The notes below the pieces were generated by a model. It did not search any database. It was not told the origin of the DNA and saw only the letters and a program-made list of their open reading frames with translations. From the NCBI RefSeq assembly GCF_024169925.1, contig NZ_JALJXF010000002.1, positions 1 to 64,000 of the forward strand: 64,000 nt of DNA. The letters run 5' to 3'. The translations under genes and the position numbers were made by a program. The stretch is from Methylorubrum extorquens. Its GTDB lineage: Bacteria; Pseudomonadota; Alphaproteobacteria; Rhizobiales; Beijerinckiaceae. Numbering within the stretch: the first letter of the stretch is position 1; each line of letters starts with the position of its first letter. This document shows, piece by piece, positions 42,209 to 50,015 of this stretch.

Positions 42209-42880
42209 CTAGCGGCCCGCCTCACGCGCGGCGCGGTCAATCCAGCTACCGATGCTGTTGTAACCGCCCTGCTTCCAGTCGTACTCGCTCGTCCAGGCGG
42301 ACAGCGGAATGACGCCCTTTCGAACTGAGGCGCCGATGTACATCGGTATCGGTACACCGCTCACGTAATCGGAGTACCACACCCACTTCCACGCGCCGTC
42401 AACGTAGTTCCGCTCGCAGAGGCGGTAAGTGCCGTCGTCACGCTGAGCGACACCCATGAACGCTGTGGGATTTGGACCCAAGGGATGTGGTTGGCGCGGA
42501 GGCTGATGATTCGGAATGGAGTTGATGTGAACGGTCAGAAGGCCTTTACTATCGATCACGCTCCGCGCGATCTCATAGCGAACCCACCGCCTCGCGTAGG
42601 TCTCCGCTCCGGCCAGCACGCAAACCACAGACGTGTTGTGCACACCATCCCGGATCAGCTGCTTCAGAGCGTCCGGTCCGCTCAACCTTTTGCTTTCCCA
42701 AAGGCTATTGTCGTAAAATCCTTCGATCGATCGACCTCCACTTGAGCTTTCGGAACTTTTAAACTCCTGCGAGAGCCTAACATTGTTCACGCGCATGATG
42801 TCGTTGTAGTGGAAGGAAAAGAAAACCTTTCGCTTGGTTGAGACTGCGCGGGCACCACTAAGATCAAATAATCCGGCCAT
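42209..42880 (-). CDS. ThsB-family TIR protein (DUF1863)
   Basis: 223 residues. It follows the ThsB pattern closely: KRKVFFSFHYNDIMRVNNVR, SLWESKRLSGPDALKQLIRD, HNTSVVCVLAGAETYARRWV with RYEI (candidate catalytic Glu103), then LLTVHINSIPNHQPPRQPHP, GPNPTAFMGVAQRDDG and a C-terminal YDWKQGGYNSIGSWIDRAA corresponding to the YDW..DGYN ending of ThsB. In Thoeris, ThsB makes a cyclic ADP-ribose-type signal. Here the coupled upstream gene encodes a small membrane protein instead of ThsA, overlapping it by 17 bases. Confidence 0.88.
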   Translation of the reverse strand: MAGLFDLSGARAVSTKRKVFFSFHYNDIMRVNNVRLSQEFKSSESSSGGRSIEGFYDNSLWESKRLSGPDALKQLIRDGVHNTSVVCVLAGAETYARRWVRYEIARSVIDSKGLLTVHINSIPNHQPPRQPHPLGPNPTAFMGVAQRDDGTYRLCERNYVDGAWKWVWYSDYVSGVPIPMYIGASVRKGVIPLSAWTSEYDWKQGGYNSIGSWIDRAAREAGR

Positions 42881-43304
42881 AGCTCCACCACGTTATTGCA
42901 AGCGTTGCGATAATGCAGATTATTAAAGGTACGTAGAAGAATCCAATATGCCAGCTTAGAAGGACATTACGGAATTTGATAATTGGCGCAGAACTAAGCT
43001 TAATTTCAAATGTTGGCAGTACATCGAAGCCTTCTTCCCTGCTTTTATCATATAGACATCTGAACCGCCTTTCCAATCTGAGATATTGCGCATCGAGGAG
43101 AGCGCAGAAAGCGGCTATAATCAAAGCGAGCAAGGCTCCAACTGGCCGCTGCACGGTCAACGACACGCCGACAACAGCCGAGGTCAGCGTTATGCAATAG
43201 TTTCGGACTGTCGCGCTATTCGATGACATCCGCAGGACAACGGCTTGCAGCATTTCAAGATGTTTTAGGCGGAGGTCGGCGACCTTCTCCGACGTAAGCG
43301 TCAT
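42864..43304 (-). CDS. Small membrane protein coupled to the ThsB-like gene (SLATT-like candidate effector)
   Basis: 146 residues. N-terminal amphipathic helix (KVADLRLKHLEMLQAVVLRM), a hydrophobic pair (NYCITLTSAVVGVSLTVQRP, VGALLALIIAAFCALLDAQY), a charged cytosolic helix (LRLERRFRCLYDKSREEGFD) and a C-terminal membrane helix (FYVPLIICIIATLAITWWSY). The two-helix-then-cytosolic-helix layout recalls SLATT-type effectors in nucleotide-signal immune systems, which disrupt the membrane. The reading frame runs directly into the ThsB-like gene, so the two are one unit. The family assignment is by topology only. Confidence 0.55.
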   Translation of the reverse strand: MTLTSEKVADLRLKHLEMLQAVVLRMSSNSATVRNYCITLTSAVVGVSLTVQRPVGALLALIIAAFCALLDAQYLRLERRFRCLYDKSREEGFDVLPTFEIKLSSAPIIKFRNVLLSWHIGFFYVPLIICIIATLAITWWSYGRII

Positions 43305-43496
43305 TTTGCGTGGCCTCAGCTCAATGAGAAGCAGGTAGCATCAGCAGTAGCGCGCCCGTCCCCTCAATAGCTTGTTCACCGCTCTCGCAACAGGCTGTGA
43401 TAGGCGTTCGGTCGCGTCGCGATGCGGCCCGGCGGGTCACTTGGATCGGCAAGGCCCGCCGAGATCCGCCCGCGAAGAGCAGATCACCGCGCTGAC

Positions 43497-44117
43497 CTAC
43501 CGTCCTGCCCCGCCAACTACGCGCGGCCGCATGAAGTCGCGCGGGTCGTTCCGCCAGGATTCGAACGTCCGTGAGTTCGGCGCTTCGAACAGCGTGATGC
43601 CGCTCGGGCTCGTGACGACGGGCCTGACGACCTCAAGTTGCCCCTCCTCATCCAGCTCGACGTACGGGTAAAGGCCGAGGAACTCGCGGCTGCGGTAGTA
43701 TCGCTCGCCTTCAGGCAAGACCGGGAGGACGGCAACGAGACCTTTCCGCCCATCGAACCAACCCAGTTCCCAACACATCCACAGCGACTGGGCCGCGTTC
43801 ACGGTGTCGAGGAATAGCAGGGTGTCGCTTACACCCATAGTCGTACGGACAAATTCGGCGTTGGCGGGCGTGACTTGGCTGCGATCGGTCTCGGGCGCTT
43901 CGATCCAATCGCAGAAAACATCATACCCGGCGTTGGTGAGCATGTCGTAGACTCCGAGAACGATCTCGGCGTCGCGGATCGTCTGGGAGAGGAAGATGTC
44001 ATATCGCGGGCGTCGATTCCGAGCGATCCGGCCCAGCGCCTCCGGGACGCTGATCCCAGCCGCCCCGGCCCTGCGTCGCGCCCGCGCGCGGATGTCGGCC
44101 TCCTGTAGGAACGCCAT
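43497..44117 (-). CDS. TIR-domain protein (third gene of TIR-SLOG-TIR operon)
   Basis: 206 residues. A ~38-residue helical N-terminus (DIRARARRRAGAAGISVPEA) precedes a TIR domain: RYDIFLSQTIRDAEIVLGVY, YDVFCDWIEAPETDRSQVTP, SDTLLFLDTVNAAQSLWMCW with candidate catalytic Glu117 in CWELGWFDG, and KGLVAVLPVLP. The tail (YPYVELDEEGQLEVVRPVVT ...) is beta-rich and absent from ThsB-type proteins, so this is a different TIR class. It starts 6 bases after the SLOG gene stop on the same strand and is therefore part of the same transcript. Confidence 0.8.
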   Translation of the reverse strand: MAFLQEADIRARARRRAGAAGISVPEALGRIARNRRPRYDIFLSQTIRDAEIVLGVYDMLTNAGYDVFCDWIEAPETDRSQVTPANAEFVRTTMGVSDTLLFLDTVNAAQSLWMCWELGWFDGRKGLVAVLPVLPEGERYYRSREFLGLYPYVELDEEGQLEVVRPVVTSPSGITLFEAPNSRTFESWRNDPRDFMRPRVVGGAGR

Positions 44118-44123
44118 GCGCGG

Positions 44124-44780
44124 TCAGGCCTTCTTGCCTGGCCGCCAGAATCGATCCGGGATCGACGCCGGCTGGTCGTCCGGGTCCTTGAACCGCTCCT
44201 CCCGCACGGACACGGCGAGGTGACGGTGCAGGAGCGCTACGTAGTCTAGGTCGTCGGCTAGGTCGGGGTCGAGCAGCCCGGCCCGCGCCGCCACGTCGAG
44301 CGTTGCGCCGCCTGTGGACACGACCGGGACGACCACGGCGTTTGGTTGTAGGCGGCGGAACATCTCGTACTCCTGCGTGATGCCGCCCATCCCGCCGATG
44401 AACACGGCGGCTTGGAAGCCGTGGTCCGAGAACATGCGCTCGCGCATCACTAGGAGGCTTTGCTCGCGGTCGCCGGGGACGTCATCCGTGAAGGTGACGT
44501 TTTGGAACCGCTGGTTGTCCTCAGGGAACTCGTCTGCGAAATGCCGCGATTGGTACAGGCGGACCCAGCGCCCGTAGTCGACGCCGACGTCCTGCGCGAT
44601 CGTCCAGACCATCGGCGTGATCGCCGGGTGACCGCCCCAGACGAGGAGGCGGCGGCCGAGCGTCACGTGGACGAGGGCCGACACGGCCGCGGTGATCGCC
44701 ACCGTGTCGGCGGTCGCCGCGTATTGTGGCCCCCGCCTGGGATCAGGGACGCCCGCGGAGAGGAAGACAGCGTCGACCAT
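44124..44780 (-). CDS. SLOG-domain protein (cluster 3 type)
   Basis: 218 residues from ATG at 44780, spaced 6 bases after a GGGAGGG site; an ATG at 44786 overlaps the previous stop. MVDAVFLSAGVPDPRRGPQY, LGRRLLVWGGHPAITPMVWT, then FIGGMGGITQEYEMFRRLQP (the Gly-rich nucleotide-binding loop and following Glu) define a SLOG fold. The VFLSxxVPDP start is characteristic of a group found beside TIR and other conflict genes. In Thoeris ThsA a SLOG domain senses the TIR-made signal. Here it is a separate protein between two TIR genes, so it may be the sensor or ligand processor of a three-gene system. Confidence 0.78.
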   Translation of the reverse strand: MVDAVFLSAGVPDPRRGPQYAATADTVAITAAVSALVHVTLGRRLLVWGGHPAITPMVWTIAQDVGVDYGRWVRLYQSRHFADEFPEDNQRFQNVTFTDDVPGDREQSLLVMRERMFSDHGFQAAVFIGGMGGITQEYEMFRRLQPNAVVVPVVSTGGATLDVAARAGLLDPDLADDLDYVALLHRHLAVSVREERFKDPDDQPASIPDRFWRPGKKA

Positions 44781-44782
44781 GC

Positions 44783-45943
44783 TCATCCCTCCCATGCGGC
44801 GAGCGCCCAACCGGCCTCCGCGACTTTGATGGAACGCACGGCCCGGATGTGCTCGCCCAACCAGACCAGGTGCGCGTTCCAGGCGTCGCGGATGCCGACG
44901 TGGTCATAGACCAGCACCGGGGTCTCGCCCTGGTCGGCGCGGCGGGCCTTCTCGGCGATGTCGTTGAGGATCTCGGCGTTAGGTACGCCAACGACCGGGT
45001 AGGCCCAGATCTTCCGGTCGTCGAGAAGCCGTATGGCGACGGCACGATGAGCCCCGATGCCCTCCACCGACCCGCCGAACTTTTCTACGTCGGCCCGCAG
45101 CTTGCCGGTGATCGCCATGTACCGGGCCGCGATGGCCCGGCTGCGCAACCGCTCGACGCGGACCACGATGGCGTCTGCGACCGCGCGCGTTACCGGCCCG
45201 TCCGAGCCCTCGAGCTCAGCCGGTTCGAGATAGACGGTCTCGGCCAAGTCGGTGAGCCTGCTGGGGACGTGCTCGGGCCATATGACCCGCAGCACGTGGA
45301 TGTCCTTGGCGCGGGCGCGGCCGATCTCTTGCCGCGTCCAGCGGCTCTCGAAGTAGGTCGGCGTGTCGAGCATCACCATAACGTCGGCGTCGACCAGGCG
45401 CTGCCACAGGACGTCCTGGAACGGGTCCCCGGGGCGAATGTCGTGCGTGTCCAAGAACACATCGAATCCGCGGGCAGTGAGGAGGTCGTGCAGCTGCAGA
45501 GCCGCCGCGCGGGATTCAGTGCGGCGGTAGCTAACGAACACCCGGCGCTGTTTCCGTAGAAGCCCCACGCATTCGAGCAGCGCCGACGCCAGCTCAACGA
45601 GCGCGCCGTCGTCACCACGACGCCGCAACCCGTTCGCGGATTGCAGGAAATCGGGGATATGTCGGGCGAAGTCGCCGGCCGGCCCTACCGTGGGGATTAC
45701 CGGCGCGCTGGACCGAAACAGCGCGCGCGCAGCCTCCACGTCAGCGTGATCGTCGCCAGCGAAGTAGGCCGCGGCGAACGCCGCACGCTTGTCGCGGCCC
45801 GCGACGTTCGAGCTGTCGAGAACGCGCACGTCAGTGCCGACTGCGAGGCCGAAGTCTTCGATCATGCCGCGCAGCGTCGCGGTTAAGGTCGTCCTCTCGT
45901 CTGGCGTCGCACACCCTAGGATCGCAAGCTCGTACAGGCTCAT
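44783..45943 (-). CDS. TIR protein with N- and C-terminal extensions (first gene of TIR-SLOG-TIR operon)
   Basis: 386 residues in three parts. Residues 1-130 (YELAILGCATPDERTTLTAT; VRVLDSSNVAGRDKRAAFAA; HADVEAARALFRSSAPVIPT) form an alpha/beta domain that resembles a diverged TIR or receiver fold. A canonical TIR follows (RRVFVSYRRTESRAAALQLH, GFDVFLDTHDIRPGDPFQDV; catalytic-type Glu near 205 in RWTRQEIGRARAKD). Residues 265-386 form an additional domain with ILNDIAEKARRADQGETPVL and VYDHVGIRDAWNAHLVWLGE that I cannot name. It overlaps the SLOG gene by 3-4 bases. The presence of two TIR proteins and one SLOG protein in one operon is the basis of the proposed new immune module. Confidence 0.8.
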   Translation of the reverse strand: MSLYELAILGCATPDERTTLTATLRGMIEDFGLAVGTDVRVLDSSNVAGRDKRAAFAAAYFAGDDHADVEAARALFRSSAPVIPTVGPAGDFARHIPDFLQSANGLRRRGDDGALVELASALLECVGLLRKQRRVFVSYRRTESRAAALQLHDLLTARGFDVFLDTHDIRPGDPFQDVLWQRLVDADVMVMLDTPTYFESRWTRQEIGRARAKDIHVLRVIWPEHVPSRLTDLAETVYLEPAELEGSDGPVTRAVADAIVVRVERLRSRAIAARYMAITGKLRADVEKFGGSVEGIGAHRAVAIRLLDDRKIWAYPVVGVPNAEILNDIAEKARRADQGETPVLVYDHVGIRDAWNAHLVWLGEHIRAVRSIKVAEAGWALAAWEG

Positions 45944-45952
45944 CTGCTGGCC

Positions 45953-46300
45953 TCAGCGCCCGGCGGCTTTGTCGGCCGCCTCGATCTACGCGGACATATT
46001 ATTGTACCCATCGCTGGCGACCCAATCGTCCGTCCGCCGCGCTTGACCAACCGGTATGACAGCAAATTCCTGCCCTGGACGTCCGCGCCGAGTTGCTGAT
46101 CTTTCACCTTGTGGAAGTCGATGGCAAGCAGGCCCTTCCCAGGCTTGTCGCTGCGCCTGATCTCGTGGCCGACCCATTCGCGTTCGGGGGGTTGCGCGCC
46201 GAACAGGACCACCGTGACGGAGGTGTCCTTCAACTGGTCTCGATCCACTTCTCGATGCCGCCCGCGCGTCGCTTCGCCTCACCGGAGGTATCTCCGGCGG
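45953..46300 (-). pseudogene. Decayed ThsB-like (DUF1863) TIR gene
   Basis: Pieces of one ThsB-like protein lie in successive frames: EAKRRAGGIEKWIE (about 46290-46245), then DRDQLKDTSVTVVLFGAQPP, EREWVGHEIRRSDKPGKGLL and AIDFHKVKDQQLGADVQGRN in the next frame, then TDDWVASDGYNN in a third. The final frame reads NNMSA, a TAG, then IEAADKAAGR and TGA at 45953-45955; the TAG stands where the family has Trp (SxWIxxA). Thus at least two frameshifts and one Trp-to-amber change have inactivated it. It lies just upstream of the TIR-SLOG-TIR operon. Confidence 0.75.
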
Positions 46301-46883
46301 ACCGACCTCATCGTCGAACGTGGCTGGCCGCTGCCCGTGCCAGGCGGCATCGACCCCACGAGTAGCCCCCCTGCAGTGTCAGTGGGAACACATCGGGCTG
46401 CTAAACGTCCGCCACCGGACGGTGAGCTAACTTCTGCTCATGGCGCAAACCAGAATATCAATCTAAGTCGTAGAGACTCCTTCCCGCGCCACTCCAACCA
46501 GCCTGACACCGCCGCTGGACAGGCTCCTTCTCCCTGTGAAGTTCGATGGGCTATGGTGTTGACCCAGGTCCACTGGGATGGTCCATTCCCCGGGTTCGAT
46601 GCCGTTGGAGACGGGTGATTGAGAGGCTAACCCTTTGATGTCGTAAGCAATTGGTTTTGGCTGAGAATCCTGGCGCCCAGCCATTTTCTTTAAGGCAGGC
46701 AACGCCTTAGAAATGCGGACATATCGGCCACACCGGAACAGACCGTGTTTTTCGGACGCACAAGAGTCGGCACAATTTGGCTGGCTGCGATCCGCTAATT
46801 TTCGGCAAATTCAGATCGCGCGTGGCTTCGATCCGACCCCGGCGGCCGCCACAGTCGTCCCCTTGACGCGATAAGCTGCACGG
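46301..46883. other. Intergenic region without a supported gene
   Basis: About 580 bases between the ThsB-like relic and the first 86-residue paralogue gene. Short frames on both strands lack motifs and overlap each other. It may contain more decayed sequence of the pseudogene's 5' end. Confidence 0.3.
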
Positions 46884-47144
46884 ATGCGCCGTTGGCTCCG
46901 CGACCTGTTTCAGCCGAGCCGCTTCCGGCGTGAGGTGGCCGCCAAGGCAACCGACCTCCTGGCCGTTCATGGCGCGTTGGCCTACCGCGTTGCCCGCGAG
47001 CAAGCGCGCATAGAGCGTGCGGCTCACCGCTCGACCGAGAACCACTTTTGGAGCCGCGTCGCGGTTGAAATTGCCCGACGTGAGGGGCGAGCGGATCAGA
47101 TTGGGGTGAAAGGCTCGGATCGGTGGGGCAAATTCGGGGAATGA
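46884..47144 (+). CDS. 86-residue basic protein, copy 1
   Basis: 86 residues (MRRWLRDLFQPSRFRREVAA). Arg-rich helical protein with the block KATDLLAVHGALAYRVAREQ then RIERAAHRS and FWSRVAVEIARREGRADQIG ending in VKGSDRWGKFGE. A second copy of the same length lies at 49626-49886 and differs at a minority of positions, which argues that both are real genes under selection. The family is not known to me beyond being common as small plasmid or genomic proteins in Rhizobiales-type genomes. A nucleic-acid-binding role would suit the charge but is not shown. Confidence 0.65.
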   Translation: MRRWLRDLFQPSRFRREVAAKATDLLAVHGALAYRVAREQARIERAAHRSTENHFWSRVAVEIARREGRADQIGVKGSDRWGKFGE

Positions 47145-47436
47145 CAGGCTAGCCTACGCTGGCGCGATCCCGAATCGAGAGAGGCCCGTTGGTGTCTGTT
47201 GAGCCGCAGCTAACCCGCAGACCGTATCCTACGTTCGAGCCAAGTTGCGTACCGGCTCGAGCGTGAGATGGGCGTCCCACCCCGCCGACCCGTGATCAGA
47301 TCGGGCGGCGGGGTCGTTATCAGCCTCTCACGCGTGCGGCATCGGCCGTTCGGCCAATCGAGAGGCCGAAGGCCGCCACCGCGTCGGTGGATTGAGTCGC
47401 ATCGGCCATACGCCCTGGCGACCCTAGGTCAGGCAC

Positions 47437-48567
47437 ATGGACCGCAGCTTCCCCCTGACCCGCGCCGCCGGCCTCGACAGCCTCTCCGATTTCCTCGCAG
47501 GCGCGGGCGCGGCCTATGCCGCCAACCGCAACACCGACCGGGGGCCGGAAGCCGAGGCGACCACCTCGGGCCTCTCGCCTTATCTCCGCCGGCGCCTGAT
47601 CACGGAGGCCGAGGTGGTCGCCACCGCCGACCGGGCCTTCGGCGATGGCGGGGCGGAGAAGTTCGTCTCGGAGGTGTTCTGGCGAACCTACTTCAAGGGC
47701 CACCTGGAGACCCATCCCGCCGCCTGGGCGGATTATCGCACGCTGGCCGCGGCGGGCCATGACCGCCTCGCCGCCGAACCCGGCCTGAGGCGGACCTATG
47801 CAACGGCGGTCGAAGGACGGACAGGCATCGACGGCTTCGACGACTGGGCTCGCGAACTCGTCGCCACGGGCTGGCTCCACAATCACGCCAGGATGTGGTT
47901 CGCCTCCATCTGGATCTTCACCCTGCGCCTCCCCTGGGCGCTCGGGGCCGACTTCTTCCTGCGTCATCTCCTCGACGGCGACCCAGCGAGCAACACCCTG
48001 TCCTGGCGCTGGGTCGCGGGCCTGCACACGCGCGGCAAGCACTACGTCGCACGCGCCGAGAACATCCGGCGCTATACGGACGGACGCTTCGATCCCGTAG
48101 GGCTCGACGAATATCCGGACGCCCTGGACGAGGCGATGCCGCCGCGCGAGGTGCCGCTGCCACGGGCCGACGCCGCCCCGAGGGGCGAGATCGCGTTGCT
48201 CCTCCACCTCGACGATCTTCACCCGGAAAGTCTGCCGTTGGGGGATGCGAAGGTGGTTCGGCTCGGCGGCCTGATCGCCCATGCGGACGGCGCGTCCGGG
48301 CGCGTCAGGTCGGCGGACATGGCCGCCATGGCTGACGCCCTGGCCCGCGCCGAGGCGCATTTTGAGTGTCCGGCCGGCGATGTTGGAACCGACTGGGGCG
48401 GGGGGCTTCCCGTGGTGACGGCTTGGGCACCCGTCGGGCCATCGGCAGCTGCGCTGCCCCAGGGTTGCCTGCGGGTGCGACGGGCGTGGGACGAGGCCGC
48501 TTGGCCGAGGGCGACACGCGGGTACTCCCGCCTGCGCTCTGTGATCCCGAGCCTGCTCGGAGCCTGA
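47437..48567 (+). CDS. Photolyase-like FAD-binding domain protein
   Basis: 376 residues. It contains the C-terminal helical FAD-binding half of the cryptochrome/photolyase family: GLDSLSDFLAGAGAAYAANR, NTDRGPEAEATTSGLSPYLR, VFWRTYFKGHLETHPAAW, GYRTGxxGxDDWARELV-like region, WLHNHARMWFASIWIFTLRL, and SWRWVAGLHTRGKHYVARAE with the NTLSWRW and ENIRRYT motifs. The alpha/beta antenna domain of true photolyases is missing, and instead a ~150-residue C-terminal part follows. Such stand-alone FAD domains are known in proteobacteria. DNA repair activity cannot be assumed. Start is ATG at 47437. Confidence 0.85.
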   Translation: MDRSFPLTRAAGLDSLSDFLAGAGAAYAANRNTDRGPEAEATTSGLSPYLRRRLITEAEVVATADRAFGDGGAEKFVSEVFWRTYFKGHLETHPAAWADYRTLAAAGHDRLAAEPGLRRTYATAVEGRTGIDGFDDWARELVATGWLHNHARMWFASIWIFTLRLPWALGADFFLRHLLDGDPASNTLSWRWVAGLHTRGKHYVARAENIRRYTDGRFDPVGLDEYPDALDEAMPPREVPLPRADAAPRGEIALLLHLDDLHPESLPLGDAKVVRLGGLIAHADGASGRVRSADMAAMADALARAEAHFECPAGDVGTDWGGGLPVVTAWAPVGPSAAALPQGCLRVRRAWDEAAWPRATRGYSRLRSVIPSLLGA

Positions 48568-48622
48568 TCCCAGTAAAACCAGGGCTGTCACCCGGCGATC
48601 ACATCGCCCTCGGGAGAGGCCT

Positions 48623-49345
48623 TCACCCCCTCGGAGCCCGCCACCCAGCCGCCTTCGCTTCGTCCTCGGAGCAGAACATGCGTTCGCCTGAGCCGACGTC
48701 GATCACGGTCTTGTCGTAGTCTCGAGATCCGGGCACGTGATAGATCTGATCGCCCTTTCGGTTGATGTTGCCCTTGATCTGGCAGCCAGCCGCTGAAGCC
48801 GCAGGGGCCTTCGTCGTTGGAGAGGCAGGCGCCGGCGTGATGGCGGCGGCCCCAGGTGCATCGCCTTCCCGCTTGCCCTTGCGCCAATCCCACGGTGGCG
48901 TGAACGGGCCAGCCCAGATTCCCCGCTTCGCGGCCTTTGCCTCGTCTTCCAGCGAGACGTAGGCCTTGGAGTATTGGCGGTAGGCCATGCCCCAGCCCTG
49001 GGCGACGAGCCAGCCGTTCAGATCCTCGGCGCCGAGACGGCAGATCGCGACCGAGCGGCCATATCGATCCTTGCCCACGACATCGCACGCGACGTTTCCC
49101 GAGCCGATCTTGTCCGAGAGCGCGAAGGCCGCCTTACGCCCACAGGGGTAGTCCCTGCCGGCAGCGTCACCGCACATCTGCGAGCTTTCCGGCGTATCGA
49201 CACCCTGAAGGCGGAATCGCTGCCCGCGAATGTCGAGCGTGTCACCGTCGATGACTGATGCTCGGCCCGTAACCGTTTCCGCCTCCGCCGCCGTGCACAG
49301 CAGCAGAATGGCGACCGCTCCGAATGCGGCCCTCAACGGGAACAC
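48623..49345 (-). CDS. Secreted thermonuclease-family protein with a C-terminal Cys-containing domain
   Basis: 240 residues from a GTG at 49345 (TTG at 49336 is an alternative); the longer upstream frame is inside the next gene. Signal peptide: AFGAVAILLLCTAAEAE. The SNase domain shows VIDGDTLDIRGQRFRLQGVD, TPESSQMCG, KDRYGRSVAICRLGAEDLNG, with Arg/Glu catalytic pattern as in nucleases of this family. A Pro/Ala linker leads to CQIKGNINRKGDQIYHVPGS ... FCSEDEAKAAGWRAPRG, a 'sunset'-type domain common at the C-terminus of secreted nucleases. Exported DNase function is inferred. Its start overlaps the upstream small gene by 13 bases. Confidence 0.85.
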   Translation of the reverse strand: MFPLRAAFGAVAILLLCTAAEAETVTGRASVIDGDTLDIRGQRFRLQGVDTPESSQMCGDAAGRDYPCGRKAAFALSDKIGSGNVACDVVGKDRYGRSVAICRLGAEDLNGWLVAQGWGMAYRQYSKAYVSLEDEAKAAKRGIWAGPFTPPWDWRKGKREGDAPGAAAITPAPASPTTKAPAASAAGCQIKGNINRKGDQIYHVPGSRDYDKTVIDVGSGERMFCSEDEAKAAGWRAPRG

Positions 49346-49515
49346 TTTTTCTTCGAAGCGCTGATGCTGCCATCTTGGCAAAGGAACTTGCCGTTCTGGC
49401 ATGCCTTGATCCCGCCCTTGCCCTGAGAGCACGGCGTGTTGCGAGCCTCTGCAGTGCCGGGGGCAATGAGCAGAGCGCCAATCCCAACCAGAGCCAGCGT
49501 GAGTGCACGAACCAT
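49333..49515 (-). CDS. Small secreted Cys-rich protein
   Basis: 60 residues from ATG at 49515. Signal peptide ALTLALVGIGALLIAPGTAE, then ARNTPCSQGKGGIKACQNGK and FLCQDGSISASKKKCSR: four cysteines in 30 residues. It overlaps the thermonuclease gene by 13 bases, so the two are translationally coupled. The pattern CSQGKGG..C..GKFLCxDG...KKxC is seen in small periplasmic proteins next to nucleases. The function is unknown to me. Confidence 0.7.
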   Translation of the reverse strand: MVRALTLALVGIGALLIAPGTAEARNTPCSQGKGGIKACQNGKFLCQDGSISASKKKCSR

Positions 49516-49625
49516 TGAGCATCCTCCTCTTTTGCGGGGAGGATGGCTTGTTCGTCCTGGAGTTGTCGAGCAGTTTGTTTGCGATCCTGGATGGGGAATG
49601 TGGACGGAGGATCGAGGCTTTGGCG

Positions 49626-49886
49626 ATGGTCCTGCCACGATGGCTTCGTGACCGCCTCATGCCAGCACGGTTCCGCCAGGAGGTCGCGGGCAAGGCCACC
49701 GACCTTCTCTCCGTCCACGGCGGCCTAGCCTACCGCGTCGCCCGCGAGCAGGCCCGAATGGAAAGGGCCGGCGGCCGCTTGACCGAGTGCCGCTTCTGGA
49801 GCCGCGTCGCGGTCGAGATCGCCCGGCGCGAGGGACGGGCCGATCAGATCGGCGTGAAGGGCGGGGATCGGTGGCCAGATCCCTGA
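49626..49886 (+). CDS. 86-residue basic protein, copy 2
   Basis: 86 residues from ATG at 49626 (MVLPRWLRDRLMPARFRQEV). It matches copy 1 (46884-47144) over its whole length: AGKATDLLSVHGGLAYRVAR, EQARMERAGGRLTECRFWSR, VAVEIARREGRADQIGVKGG. Equal length, shared end point and scattered conservative changes indicate an old duplication with both copies maintained. The two copies bracket the photolyase-like and nuclease genes. Confidence 0.65.
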   Translation: MVLPRWLRDRLMPARFRQEVAGKATDLLSVHGGLAYRVAREQARMERAGGRLTECRFWSRVAVEIARREGRADQIGVKGGDRWPDP

Positions 49887-50015
49887 TCTCGGGTCAAAAT
49901 CCAATCTGCTTGACCATGCAGAGAGCCACCAGAAGAGAAGGAATCGTCGGCTCGGATGATGCCATGCCGACGCAATTCTGGAATCAGGCCACTGCGTTCG
50001 TATGCAGCTCGAACC

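Noticed and set aside
42209..45943. A complete canonical Thoeris system
   Set aside because: ThsB-like genes are present but no ThsA (SIR2-SLOG or TM-macro) is encoded nearby; the SLOG protein is stand-alone and belongs to a different operon.
46463..47045. Small minus-strand frames between the TIR relic and the first 86-residue gene
   Set aside because: No motif or ribosome site, and they overlap the plus-strand 86-residue gene whose second copy supports its reality.
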